Source of the DNA: an uncultured Bacteroidales bacterium
GTDB taxonomy: Bacteria; Bacteroidota; Bacteroidia; Bacteroidales; Bacteroidaceae
Direction: 5' to 3'
Length of the DNA stretch: 64,000 nt
NCBI GenBank assembly: GCA_902798425.1
Contig: CADBWR010000019.1
Span: forward strand, 1 to 64,000
The notes under the pieces are model-generated. The model was not told the DNA's origin and searched no databases. It was given only the letters and a program-made list of their open reading frames with translations. The position numbers and the translations under genes were made by a program. This document shows positions 51,944-61,199 of this stretch, in pieces. Each line of letters starts with the position of its first letter. Position 1 is the first letter of the stretch.

Positions 51944-51996
51944 TGCTTAATTCTTAATGCTTAATGCTTAATGCTTAATTCTTAATGCTTAATGGT
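51944..51996. repeat. Heptamer tandem repeat (AATGCTT)
   Basis: About seven copies of TTAATGC or TTAATTC, extending into the last codons of surE, whose stop codon is part of the repeat. Confidence 0.8.
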
Positions 51997-52774
51997 CAAT
52001 GTTCAATGATCTCTTCAGCTCTTCCATCGCCTCGTAGGCTGTTACGTCGATGCGCGTCGGCGTAATGGCCACATAGCCGTTGTCCAGTGCCCAGCGGTCG
52101 GTGTCCGTGGCCTCCGGCTCGTCGTTCACGTAGCTACCCACCATCCACCAGTAGTTGCCGCCGCGCGGATGCTCGCACTTGCGCACCTCGTTCATCCACG
52201 TGCCTGGCGACATGCGGCAGATGCGCACACCTTTATAGGCTGTTGGCTCTTGGCTATTCGCTGTTGGCTGTAGCAGTGGGAAGTTCACATTCAGACAGAC
52301 GCCCTTGGGCAGTCCGTCGCGCAACACGCATTGCACGATGTTGCGGATGTAGGGCTCCAACGGTCGGAAGTCAGCATCGGCCCGATGGTCACACAGCGAG
52401 AAGGCCACCGAGGGTATGTACTTCATACATCCCTCCATCGTCACACCCATCGTACCAGAGTAGTGGGTATTCACTGACGAGTTGTCACCATGGTTGATGC
52501 CACCCAGAATCAGTCGGGGCTTCTCGGTACACAACTCGGCCAGCGCCATCTTCACACAGTCCACAGGGGTGCCGTTACACGACCACACCTCTACGCCCTG
52601 CTCCTGATGGCGGGGTGTCAGGTATAGCGGGTCGTTGGCCGTAAAGGCACAGGCAAAGCCGCTACGGGCAGCGTCTGGTGCACACACCAGTACGTCGTCG
52701 TAGTCTTTGACAATATTGAGAAGGAATTGAATGCCTTTTGCTTGATATCCGTCGTCGTTAGAGATAAGTATCAT
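51989..52774 (-). CDS. surE: 5'/3'-nucleotidase SurE
   Basis: A metal-dependent nucleoside-monophosphatase. The 261-aa product begins MILISNDDGYQAKGI (N6, D7, D8 metal ligands) and contains PDAARSGFACAFT, NGTPVDCVKMAL, and GGINHGDNSSVNTHYSGTMG. The stretch LLQPTANSQEPTAYKG is encoded by intergenic-type repeat DNA (52236-52272). Its start overlaps the SemiSWEET stop by four bases. Confidence 0.94.
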   Translation of the reverse strand: MILISNDDGYQAKGIQFLLNIVKDYDDVLVCAPDAARSGFACAFTANDPLYLTPRHQEQGVEVWSCNGTPVDCVKMALAELCTEKPRLILGGINHGDNSSVNTHYSGTMGVTMEGCMKYIPSVAFSLCDHRADADFRPLEPYIRNIVQCVLRDGLPKGVCLNVNFPLLQPTANSQEPTAYKGVRICRMSPGTWMNEVRKCEHPRGGNYWWMVGSYVNDEPEATDTDRWALDNGYVAITPTRIDVTAYEAMEELKRSLNIDH

Positions 52775-53049
52775 TTCTTCTTAAAATAGTCATTGTGCAT
52801 CTTGATAGCAAAGATGATGATGCTACAAGTGCAGGTGATGAGGTTGGTGCATACCAGATAGTAGTTCTCCAGCAGAAAGCCCTGTACTACGAAGGCTGCA
52901 CAGCCAATAGCCATAGAGATAAACCCTGGCAGCGATATACCATCTGTATTGCGCGTTATGATGGTCTGAATAGCCTGCGGCAAGTACCCCAGGATGAGAC
53001 CAAAAGTGGCTATCCAACCACAAATGTTAATAATCAGTTGATGTCCCAT
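52771..53049 (-). CDS. SemiSWEET family sugar transporter
   Basis: The 92-aa membrane protein has three hydrophobic spans and the PQ-loop motif: GWIATFGLILGYLPQAIQTI, then RNTDGISLPGFISMAIGC. SemiSWEETs dimerise to move sugars across the inner membrane. It is the first gene of a three-gene minus-strand unit with surE and lpxB. Confidence 0.88.
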   Translation of the reverse strand: MGHQLIINICGWIATFGLILGYLPQAIQTIITRNTDGISLPGFISMAIGCAAFVVQGFLLENYYLVCTNLITCTCSIIIFAIKMHNDYFKKK

Positions 53050-53148
53050 AGTACTATAAAGTTATATCAAAGATTACGTGTTGTCCGCAAAGATACACAA
53101 AAAAAGTGAAAAGTCTATCATTAAATGCCGAAAAAGTGAAAAAATTAT

Positions 53149-53156
53149 TATCTTTG
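53149..53156 (+). promoter_or_regulatory. -7 box of the guanine deaminase gene
   Basis: TATCTTTG, 34 bases before the ATG at 53191. No convincing TTTG at -33. Confidence 0.5.
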
Positions 53157-53190
53157 CACTGTTAACAGAATCTTCTAAACCACTACGACT

Positions 53191-54489
53191 ATGAAAAAAG
53201 TATATAAGGCACATATTCTCTTTACGAAGGAGAAAGACCATTTTGAGGTCTTTGAGAACGGCTATATCGCTGTGGCAGACGGCATCGTCCTCGGCGTCGC
53301 CGGCAGTTTAAGCGAACTCAATTCTCAATTGCCAACTCTCAATGATCAGTTCTCAGAAGCTGATGTCATCGACTTTGGCAACAAGTTGCTCATTCCCGCC
53401 ATGAACGATATGCACGTCCATGCACCGCAGGTACACAATCAGGGTGTGGCTATGGACCTGGAGCTGTTGCCGTGGCTGCAGAACTATACCTTCCCGGAGG
53501 AGTCGAAATATGCTGATGTCGACTATGCCGAGCGCATGTACCGCCGCTTTCTCCATACCCAGTGGCTCTTTGGCACCATGCGCAGCGTCGTCTTTGGCAC
53601 GGTTCATACCGACAGCACGCGCAAGCTCATGCAGCTCTACCAGGAGGCGGGCATGGGCGCTTTAGTTGGCAAGGTGGCAATGAACCGCAACTGTCCCGAC
53701 GCCCTCTGCGAAGATGTCGACGCCTATATCGCTGGCCAAGAACAACTCATCGCCGAATTCGGTGATGATAACGCCCTCGTACGCCCCATCATCACCCCAC
53801 GCTTTGTGCCGTCATGTACCCCCGAACTGCTCAGGGCCTGTGGCGAACTGGCACAGAAATACCAGTTGCCCGTACAGTCGCACCTGTCAGAGAACACCTC
53901 CGAGATTGCCTGGGTGGCTGAACTCGAACCCGAGAGCGAAAACTATGGCGATGCCTACAACCGCTACGGACTCTTCGGCCAGACGCCAACCATCATGGCC
54001 CACTGTGTCTGGACGCATGGCAGCGAACTGGAACTGATGAAGCGCAATGGTGTGATGGTTGCCCACTGTCCCACATCCAATTTCAATATCGCCTCTGGCA
54101 TGGCGCCCATCCGAACCTTCCTCGACGAAGGGGTAAAGATTGGTCTGGGCAGCGACATCAGCGGCGGTCACGACCTCAACATGTTCCGTATGTTGGTCTA
54201 TGCCATCCAGGTTAGCAAGATACAGTATCAGCAGAACCACGACAAGCCCTTCCTCACCCTGCCCGAAATCTTCTGGATAGCCACCAAGTCTGCAGGTTCT
54301 TTCTTCGGCAAGGTGGGCAGCTTCGAGCCTGGCTACGAGTTCGATGCCCTGGTCATCGACGACAGCGTGCTCTACCCCGACGAGTACTCCCTACTCCATC
54401 GTCTGGAGCGCTTCATCTATGTCGGCGACGACCGCCAGATTCTCTACCGCTTCTGTCGCGGCCAGGAAATCAAAGAGCCCAAAGTTTAA
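53191..54489 (+). CDS. guaD: Guanine deaminase-like amidohydrolase
   Basis: The 432-aa amidohydrolase has metal-binding H75-V-H77 (NDMHVHAPQ), then the guanine-deaminase-type MDLELLPWLQNYTFPEE, PRFVPSCTPELL, SHLSENTSEIAWV, MAHCVWTHG, and GLGSDISGGHDLNMF. It probably converts guanine to xanthine. A segment SELNSQLPTLNDQFSEA (53315-53357) is encoded by a CTCAATT-type tandem repeat and looks like an in-frame insertion. Confidence 0.85.
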   Translation: MKKVYKAHILFTKEKDHFEVFENGYIAVADGIVLGVAGSLSELNSQLPTLNDQFSEADVIDFGNKLLIPAMNDMHVHAPQVHNQGVAMDLELLPWLQNYTFPEESKYADVDYAERMYRRFLHTQWLFGTMRSVVFGTVHTDSTRKLMQLYQEAGMGALVGKVAMNRNCPDALCEDVDAYIAGQEQLIAEFGDDNALVRPIITPRFVPSCTPELLRACGELAQKYQLPVQSHLSENTSEIAWVAELEPESENYGDAYNRYGLFGQTPTIMAHCVWTHGSELELMKRNGVMVAHCPTSNFNIASGMAPIRTFLDEGVKIGLGSDISGGHDLNMFRMLVYAIQVSKIQYQQNHDKPFLTLPEIFWIATKSAGSFFGKVGSFEPGYEFDALVIDDSVLYPDEYSLLHRLERFIYVGDDRQILYRFCRGQEIKEPKV

Positions 54490-54506
54490 CCTGACTATGA
54501 AGTACT

Positions 54507-54530
54507 GAGCCAAGTTTCCTCATCAAAATT
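54507..54530. repeat. Dispersed 24-bp repeat, copy 1
   Basis: GAGCCAAGTTTCCTCATCAA and four more bases match 63572-63595 at 23 of 24 positions. It lies immediately before the toxin-antitoxin promoter. Confidence 0.65.
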
Positions 54531-54560
54531 TGGAAGTATCAGAAAAAGTCCTTATATTTG
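54529..54560 (+). promoter_or_regulatory. Promoter of the VapBC-type operon
   Basis: TTTG 54529-54532, 20-bp spacer, TATATTTG 54553-54560. The antitoxin begins at 54577. Confidence 0.7.
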
Positions 54561-54576
54561 CAAACAGAAACAAAAC

Positions 54577-54828
54577 ATGCAATATATGACAGCGATACAA
54601 TTGCGAACAGAATTGTTCCGCGAAATGAGCCCACTATTGGATAATGAATCGGCAATGAAGAAGATGCTGACATTCATTAGGACCTTGTCGCCTACAAAGC
54701 CTGCAAAGGCTGAAAGCGGCTGGGCAGATCGTTTCGTGGGGGCATGGAAAGAAGACCGTTCTGCCGACGAAATAGTCAGCGACATTCGTAGTGCCAGAAC
54801 GACAAACAATATTGATGTCAAGTTATGA
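54577..54828 (+). CDS. Antitoxin partner of the PIN-domain toxin
   Basis: The 83-aa protein (start at 54577, or MTAIQLRTELF at 54586) has a helical N-terminus and an acidic C-terminal part with DRSADEIVSDIRSARTTN, which should wrap the toxin. It is of the small Bacteroidetes VapB-like kind. Its stop overlaps the toxin start (ATGA), the normal arrangement for a toxin-antitoxin pair. Confidence 0.75.
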   Translation: MQYMTAIQLRTELFREMSPLLDNESAMKKMLTFIRTLSPTKPAKAESGWADRFVGAWKEDRSADEIVSDIRSARTTNNIDVKL

Positions 54829-55223
54829 AAGGCTATCTTCTTGACACAAGTACATGTGTAGCCATTTTCCGTGGTGATCGCAATGTGGCAGCAAAACTTA
54901 ATGAGGCAGGAAAAGAGAAATGCTTCGTCTCTCCTATCGTTGTAGCCGAGTTGCTTTTCGGTGCATACAGGAGTAAGCTCGTTGAAGAGAATTTAAAGCA
55001 GACACGTGCTTTCGTCAACGAAGTTCAGCTATTACCCTTTGAGGAAAGTCTTGAGACTTTTGCTAAAGAGCGTGCTCGACTATGGGCAGAAGGCAAGAAA
55101 ATAGAGGACTTTGACTTACTGATAGGATGCGCTGCAAAAGCAGCCGGTCTTACCATTGTTACTCATAACGTGAAGCACTTTAAGCATATTGAAGACCTCA
55201 ATATTGAGGACTGGATAGATTAG
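54825..55223 (+). CDS. vapC: PIN-domain ribonuclease toxin VapC
   Basis: VapC toxins cut RNA, often initiator tRNA or rRNA. The 132-aa protein has the PIN core: YLLDTSTCVAIF with D7, VVAELLFGA with the conserved E, and IEDFDLLIGCAAKAAGLTIV with acidic residues, then VTHNVKHFKHI. Length is standard. It is translationally coupled to the antitoxin. Confidence 0.9.
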   Translation: MKGYLLDTSTCVAIFRGDRNVAAKLNEAGKEKCFVSPIVVAELLFGAYRSKLVEENLKQTRAFVNEVQLLPFEESLETFAKERARLWAEGKKIEDFDLLIGCAAKAAGLTIVTHNVKHFKHIEDLNIEDWID

Positions 55224-55272
55224 GTATAACCTTTTTCATACCAAGTAACAATCAGTCCGATGGACTTGTCAA

Positions 55273-55307
55273 ACATATGGGCGAATCAGAACGATTCGCC
55301 CATATGT
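55273..55307. terminator. 15-bp perfect hairpin between convergent genes
   Basis: ACATATGGGCGAATC (55273-55287) pairs perfectly with GATTCGCCCATATGT (55293-55307) around AGAAC. There is no T-tract, so it is either a weak terminator or an RNA-stability element for vapC and the convergent barrel gene. Confidence 0.6.
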
Positions 55308-55374
55308 TGTATTCCAATGGCACTTCGTGCCAACAGGTATATTATAGCCACGTTTTTTGTGGACTCAGCAGTCT

Positions 55375-55986
55375 TTATTTGAGGCTGAATTTGTAGCCGA
55401 TGGTCAGCATACCAGCATCGCCATACCACTTAATATCTCCGTTTGCGTCATTCTTGTTCATATTGGTCAGACTGGCAGCACCGCGGAGGTCGAGGGTGAT
55501 GCCGTTCTTGAACGTATACGAAAGACCTAAAGGCAGAGCTAGATTGAATGTGTTGCACTGATTTTTGAAGTCAACACCGTCTTGATCGGCATTTACCAAG
55601 AATCCAGGCTGCAAACCAATCTTCAGAGCGAAGCCTTTAGCGACATAGAAGTTGACCAGAATGGGAATGTTGATATAGTCAGTCTTTGCTGTAGGAACAT
55701 TTTTTTCCTTCCAGCCCTGCTGCTGATACATCAGACCTGCAGACACAGAGAGCCAGTGCGTAGAAGTGTAGTATTCAGCTTCAGCACCAATAGCCAGTCC
55801 TGTGCGATAATCGTCGTCATCATACTTAATAGTACCATTCGTGCCTTTGTATTCGCCTCTCAGATTACCCGAAGAGATACCAATCATGGGCTGAAGAGTA
55901 ATAGAACCTTCGCTGTGGCGCGAATTCTGAGCATTTGCAGTCATACATGCTACTGCCATCACTGCCATCAAAAAGAATTTTTTCAT
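55375..55986 (-). CDS. Small outer-membrane beta-barrel protein
   Basis: The 203-aa product has a signal peptide (MKKFFLMAVMAVACMTANA) and eight or so amphipathic strands, for example SWLSVSAGLMYQQQG-like, YINIPILVNFYVAKGFALKI and LPLGLSYTFKNGITLDL, ending TIGYKFSLK. This is the porin-like outer-membrane barrel family of Bacteroidetes. Function unknown. Confidence 0.85.
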   Translation of the reverse strand: MKKFFLMAVMAVACMTANAQNSRHSEGSITLQPMIGISSGNLRGEYKGTNGTIKYDDDDYRTGLAIGAEAEYYTSTHWLSVSAGLMYQQQGWKEKNVPTAKTDYINIPILVNFYVAKGFALKIGLQPGFLVNADQDGVDFKNQCNTFNLALPLGLSYTFKNGITLDLRGAASLTNMNKNDANGDIKWYGDAGMLTIGYKFSLK

Positions 55987-56030
55987 AAAGTTTAGTTTCT
56001 TTAGTAATTAAAAATAAATATTATCGTTTG

Positions 56031-56038
56031 CAAAGATA
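56031..56038 (-). promoter_or_regulatory. -7 box of the barrel-protein gene
   Basis: TATCTTTG on the minus strand, about 44 bases before the start codon. Confidence 0.55.
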
Positions 56039-56310
56039 CAAAAAGAATTGGCAAAACAAAAGATTTTCTTCATTTTTTTGCTGAGACGGAGTAAGTTCGC
56101 CATTTTTGATGACACGCGAACCACAAAGTGCGTATTAGGCTACACCCTTCTATGGTATTGCAAGTAGAAATCCATGGGGAATGTTTCCATATCAAGAGAA
56201 TAGACAACTCTTTTTCTTAATTTATGTTCACGAATTATCATAACCTCGATATTTTTGATTATATTTGCGCACAGAACGCCCAATGCTGGGCAAAAATATC
56301 TAAAAGCGAT

Positions 56311-56621
56311 ATGGAGATACAACGCTATAACAGGCTAAAGGCTGCGATTGAGCGAGTGCAGAGTGAAGCTTGCTTCAACTTTGTTGAGCGTGAGCAGGCT
56401 CGACCGCAGGTCAAGATAGTACTAGCTGAGAAAGAATGGACTGGCACCTGGCTTTCAGAACAGGTGGGCCACAACATCTGTACCGTTTCACGCTGGATGA
56501 CCAACAAGGTGCAGCCAATGTGTGGAAAATTCGACCTTGCCGCTCGCTTAAGCGAGAACTCTATGAGATTGCACGCCACCTCGACGTGGATGTGAAGGAA
56601 TTATTAGTGTCGTCGGAGTAA
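56311..56621 (+). pseudogene. Frameshifted helix-turn-helix regulator
   Basis: From ATG 56311 (MEIQRYNRLKAAIERVQSEA) the frame runs through a typical HTH, KIVLAEKEWTGTWLSEQVGH and TVSRWMTNKVQP, then leaves the family. The expected C-terminus LYEIARHLDVDVKELLVSSE is in another frame and ends at 56621. Between the two halves is a segment of about 27 nt with a perfect 14-bp palindrome (56543-56556), so a short insertion plus base loss probably broke the gene. It lies eleven bases before the restriction-methylase and may have been its controller. Confidence 0.6.
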
Positions 56622-56632
56622 TATTATATATA

Positions 56633-59600
56633 ATGGAAAACAATGAATTCCGCCCAAGTCAAGCTGTAAACAAAGCGTATCTGAAACAGTCTGTCGGAGA
56701 AACTGAGATTATAGGTTTCAAAGAAGCATTGCGAAAGATGCTGAATAACATAAATGCTAACGAAAGTGAAGAACACAACAAAAATCTTGTGATAGCATTC
56801 CTTTCAAACGCATTTTATAAAAACACCAACGCCATTAATACTAAGGGGAAAACTGACGCAGCGATTTATGAATCCCCAGATTCACTCAATAGTAACATTC
56901 TCGTACTTATAGAGGCAAAAGGCCCTGGCCGACCAGATATGGCCAAACGTACGGAATTAAATTGTAAAGCCCTGCATGAGCTAATACTCTATTATATCCG
57001 TGAGGAAGAATATCAGCACAATACAAAGATAAAGCATCTCATCATTACGAATTGCTATGAGTGGTTTGTATTCGATAAACTTGTTTTCTATCGTTTGTTC
57101 CTGGCCAACAAGAAGTTTGTAAAGGAGGTTATTGATGCCGACCGTGATAATACGACGGATTACGTCTATGAGCAGGTGATTCGTAAAAAGGTGGAAGAGG
57201 TAAAGCACAAGCTAAAATATACTTATTTCAACCTGGCTGATTTTAAAGGGAAATTGGACGATGATGCTATTCTGACTTCACGTAAGTTTATCTCAATCTA
57301 CAAGCTGCTTTCACCTACGCATCTTCTGAAACTACCATTCCAGAATGACCATAACGCTCTTAACCGAGGATTCTACAACGAATTGCTTTATATTATGGGA
57401 GTTGAAGAGGTTACAGATGACAAGGTGAAGAAAATCAAGCGTTTGAAGTCAAAACGACAATCCTACTCGTTGGTTGAGCAAGCAATTTCACATTTGGATG
57501 AATATAACATCAACGAAGAGCAAAAGTTATTTGAGACAGCATTAGGGCTAGTTCTTATTTGGATGAACAGACTTCTTTTCTTGAAACTATTGGAGTCACA
57601 GTTACTTGCTTTCAACAAGGGTACAATCTCTAAATTTCTAACAAGCGCTCTTATTCCTGATTATGACGTGTTGAATGACTTGTTCATGAAAGTATTGGCT
57701 GTTCCAGTTGAACGCCGCAGTGAGGAATTACAAGATACATTCAAAGATGTTCCTTACCTGAACAGCTCGTTATTTGAGATGTCGAAGATAGAACGAGACT
57801 ATTTCTCAATAAGCGGCATTCGACTGGGTAAAATGGAAGTGATGACTCAGACTGCCGTCAAAGATGGTAATGGAAAAAGGATAAAAGGTTCACTTCCAAC
57901 GCTCGACTATTTGTTCCGCTTTCTTGATGCGTTTGACTTCGGTATAGAGAAACAGAATGATGATGGTCTGCTGCGACAAGCGAGCAAGACCATTATCAAT
58001 GCATCTGTATTAGGAAAGATTTTCGAGAAAATAAACGGATATAAAGATGGTTCATTCTTTACTCCTGGTTACATTACGGAATATATTTGCCGCAAAACCT
58101 TGCGCAGAGCCGTTGTGAATCGATTTAACGAAGTAAAAGGATGGGGTTGTGCCGACTTCCTTGACCTTTGCGACAAAGTGGAAACAGACAGGAAAAGCCG
58201 TCTTGAAGCAAATCAAATAGTCAACAGCCTGAAAATTTGCGACCCAGCCGTCGGCAGTGGACACTTCCTTGTTTCTGCCCTCAATGAGCTGATAGTTATA
58301 AAAAGGGAGATGGGCATCCTACAAGACCACGGGGAGAACCCTACACGAATAGGAGAATATATTACTGTAGAGAATGATGAACTTGTTATCACCGATGAAG
58401 ACGGTGACATTTTTACATACAATTCCAATGATCCACTCAGCCAACGTGTACAGGAAACTTTATTTGAAGAGAAACGCACCATTATTGAGAATTGTCTCTT
58501 TGGCGTAGACCTTAATCCTAAAAGCGTTGAGATATGCCAGCTCCGCCTGTGGATAGAGTTACTGAAGAATGCCTATTATATGGATAAGCAGGGTGACAAG
58601 CGAGTGCTGCAAACTCTGCCCAATATTGACATCAATATTAAGTGTGGTAATTCCCTCCTCAATCAGTATCCTTTCGATGCTGACATCCGACAAGTGCTAG
58701 CTTCTACAAATCTCACTATTACAAAATATAAGCAGGACGTGACCAACTATAAACGTACAGCTAACAAAGAAACGAAAGCAAAGCTGAAAAGCGACATTGA
58801 GATCATCAAGGCACATCTCAAAGATAAACTTAGAGAGAATACACCAACCTACAAAAACTGGCTCTCGGTAGCCAAAGAGCTGAACGACTTGCGACTGAAT
58901 AGTTCGCTCTTCGGTGATGCCAAGAATAAAAGGGGACAATATGCAAAAAAACTGGCAAAACTTGAAAAGGACGAAGCAAAACTTCGATGTCTTGTAGATG
59001 ACATGCGAGACAGCAAGACATTTGCAAATGCTTTTGAGTGGAGGTGTGAGATTCCTGAAGTTCTTGACGACAAAGGTGTTTTTCAAGGATTTGACGTGAT
59101 TATAGGTAACCCCCCATACATCAGTTTAGAAAAATTATCCGAAGTTGTCAAGGCATACGCTAAGATGCATCGAATGGACGAAGAAGAGCAAAAAGAAATT
59201 CCTATTTACAGCACACTTGAACCAAGAGGTGACATCTATAGTCTGTTTGTAGAAAGAGGACTTCAAATATTAAAAGATGGTGGCCTTCTTGCCTATATAT
59301 TGCCAAACAAGTGGATGAAGGTGGGATATGGTAAACCATTACGTAAGTTATTTCTTGAAAGTAATCTGACGGAGGTGATAGACTTTGGTGACAACCAAAT
59401 TTTCGCGGATGCGACAACTTATACCTGCATTATCCGCATGACCAAAGCAAAGAGTGAAGGGCAGTTCCTTAGTTCTTCTTTCTATAGCGTCAACCCAAAA
59501 ACTTTGGCAGAAGACGTTGAGGAAAGGAAAGAAGTGTTCTATACTTATGAACTGACAGATGGTATATGGATAATCTCTTCAAGATACGATTTTGAAAAGG

Positions 59601-60410
59601 CAAAGGCATTTAGGGAGAAGATGGGAACACTTAAGGACTATATTGGAAAAGACTCAAATTATGGCATTAAGGTTGGCCTTTCAGAAGCATTTAATGTATC
59701 TGTTGACACAGCCAATAGGCTAATTTCTGAAGACAAATCGGCTTTAGAAATACTTCGTCCCTTCATGCAGGGACGTGGAATGGTTCCGTTTGGGAAACCG
59801 GATACAGCCTCCTATCTGCTTTTCATCCCTAAAGGCTTTACGATGAGAGCGTTTGGCTTAAACCCAGAAGATAAGGAGGATAGGAAGAAAATGCCAAATG
59901 AACAAGAGGCATGGGAATGGTTTGAACGTACATATCCATCTGTTGCCCGTTGGTTGCTGCAATTTAAAAATGATGCATCCAAGCGGACAGACAAGGGCGA
60001 TTATTGGTGGGAACTAAGAGCTTGTGCATATTATGACGAGTTTAGTATGCCAAAACTTTTTTACCAGACATTCCAAGTTCGTCCGTGTTTTATCTATAGC
60101 GACGTTTCTTTCCATCAAAGACAAGGCATTACTTTCTCTCCTATGTTCAAATATGGGTTGGTGGTTGATTTCCAAATATTGCCCTCGGATACAAAATGGC
60201 TATCAACTGATTTGGGATAACTTCAAGCAGATAAGCATCCCATCCGAATTGCCGCCACGTTTGGGTGAATTAGCCGATTTGCTCATGCAAGATGTAGAAT
60301 TGGGAAACCGAGAAGACTATGCTACACATCTGCAGGAAGTCAACGAAATTGTAGATAAATTATATTATGAGACTATTACAGATACTGTTATAGATGGAAT
60401 TGCATATTAA
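56633..60410 (+). pseudogene. Type IIG (Eco57I-like) restriction-methylase with a 3' frameshift
   Basis: A single-chain restriction-modification enzyme. The first frame (56633-60220, 1195 aa) has the nuclease site D75...E94-A-K96, the methyltransferase motif DPAVGSGHF (from D537) and NPPY (826-829), then a target-recognition region. It ends at TKWLSTDLG, whereas the expected continuation LIWDNFKQISIPSELPPRLG is in another frame and stops at 60410. A single shift between about 60190 and 60215 joins them. About 60 C-terminal residues are thus replaced; activity is uncertain, and a sequencing error is possible. Confidence 0.75.
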
Positions 60411-60459
60411 CGTATCCAAGTTCTCTTCTATTTTAAAGTTACTGGTCAACTCTAGCGAA

Positions 60460-60494
60460 TTAGTGGGTAACTGTAATATATTTAGTGGGTAACT
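60460..60494. repeat. 13-bp direct repeat TTAGTGGGTAACT
   Basis: Copies at 60460-60472 and 60482-60494, 22 bp apart, in the gap after the restriction-methylase. Possibly an element end or protein-binding site. Confidence 0.6.
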
Positions 60495-60553
60495 CCAAAT
60501 AGCAGAAAGAGCAGGGCGATAGTGAAAATGGTTATGACTCTAATTACGATAAA

Positions 60554-61134
60554 ATGAAAAGGGTAATATCTTTAATAACTTTGGCAATTCTGCAAATCAG
60601 TTGTTATGCAATAAACATTAAGACGACAAACAATCTCAATGTGTACTACCCTGAGTTTACAAAGATCGACTTGATATGTGGGCAGATGCCGAAGGCTGCT
60701 CAGAAGGATGTGGAGTTTTGTTGCGAGGCGGCTTTTACTGGAGAGTTGCTAAATGAGTTCAAACATACGAACATTGCAGATAATCATATTTGCAATGGGG
60801 AAATGAAGAAGGGCTATCGTTGTAAGGCTAATACAGGAGGATTCGTCTGGGGCAAAGGCAAATGGAAGTTTATGAGGAAAGCTGACTATGGGCATTGTGT
60901 GAGAAGGATGGTAAACTGTGCATCATCGAGTCGAAGAAGGTGATGACATACGAATTCTTTGTAAAATGCCTGTGTGCCTATAAAGTAACTCATGCTCTCT
61001 ATCTGGATATGAGCAGAGGCTGGAACTATGCTTGGTATCAAGATAAAGAAGGGAAGGTAAAAGAGATTTTTCCAGAAAGTAAATTGGCTCCAAGTTACAA
61101 GTATAGGACTAATTGGATTACTTTCAATAAGTAA
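60554..61134 (+). pseudogene. Frameshifted secreted protein of unknown family
   Basis: The first frame has a signal peptide (MKRVISLITLAILQISCYA) and a cysteine-containing body with DVEFCCEAAFTGELL and GYRCKANTGGFVWGKGKWKF. It loses the pattern after about 60880; the continuation LCEKDGKLCIIESKKVMTYE to WITFNK is in another frame (about 60886-61134). I recognise the pattern as a Bacteroidales secreted protein of unknown function but cannot name the family. A shift near 60880-60900 joins the halves. Confidence 0.6.
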
Positions 61135-61182
61135 CAAAAGCGATAAAATGCAGAGAGAATAACGATATACGGAATAAAATCA

Positions 61183-61190
61183 GTAATTTT
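61183..61190 (+). promoter_or_regulatory. Possible -7 box of the second RhuM gene
   Basis: TAATTTTG, ten bases before the start at 61200; one mismatch from the preferred form. Spacing to the ATG is the same as for the first RhuM gene. Confidence 0.4.
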
Positions 61191-61199
61191 GCAAGCGAT

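Noticed and set aside
60460-60494. Possible minimal CRISPR
   Set aside because: Only two 13-bp copies and a 9-bp gap; not CRISPR-like.
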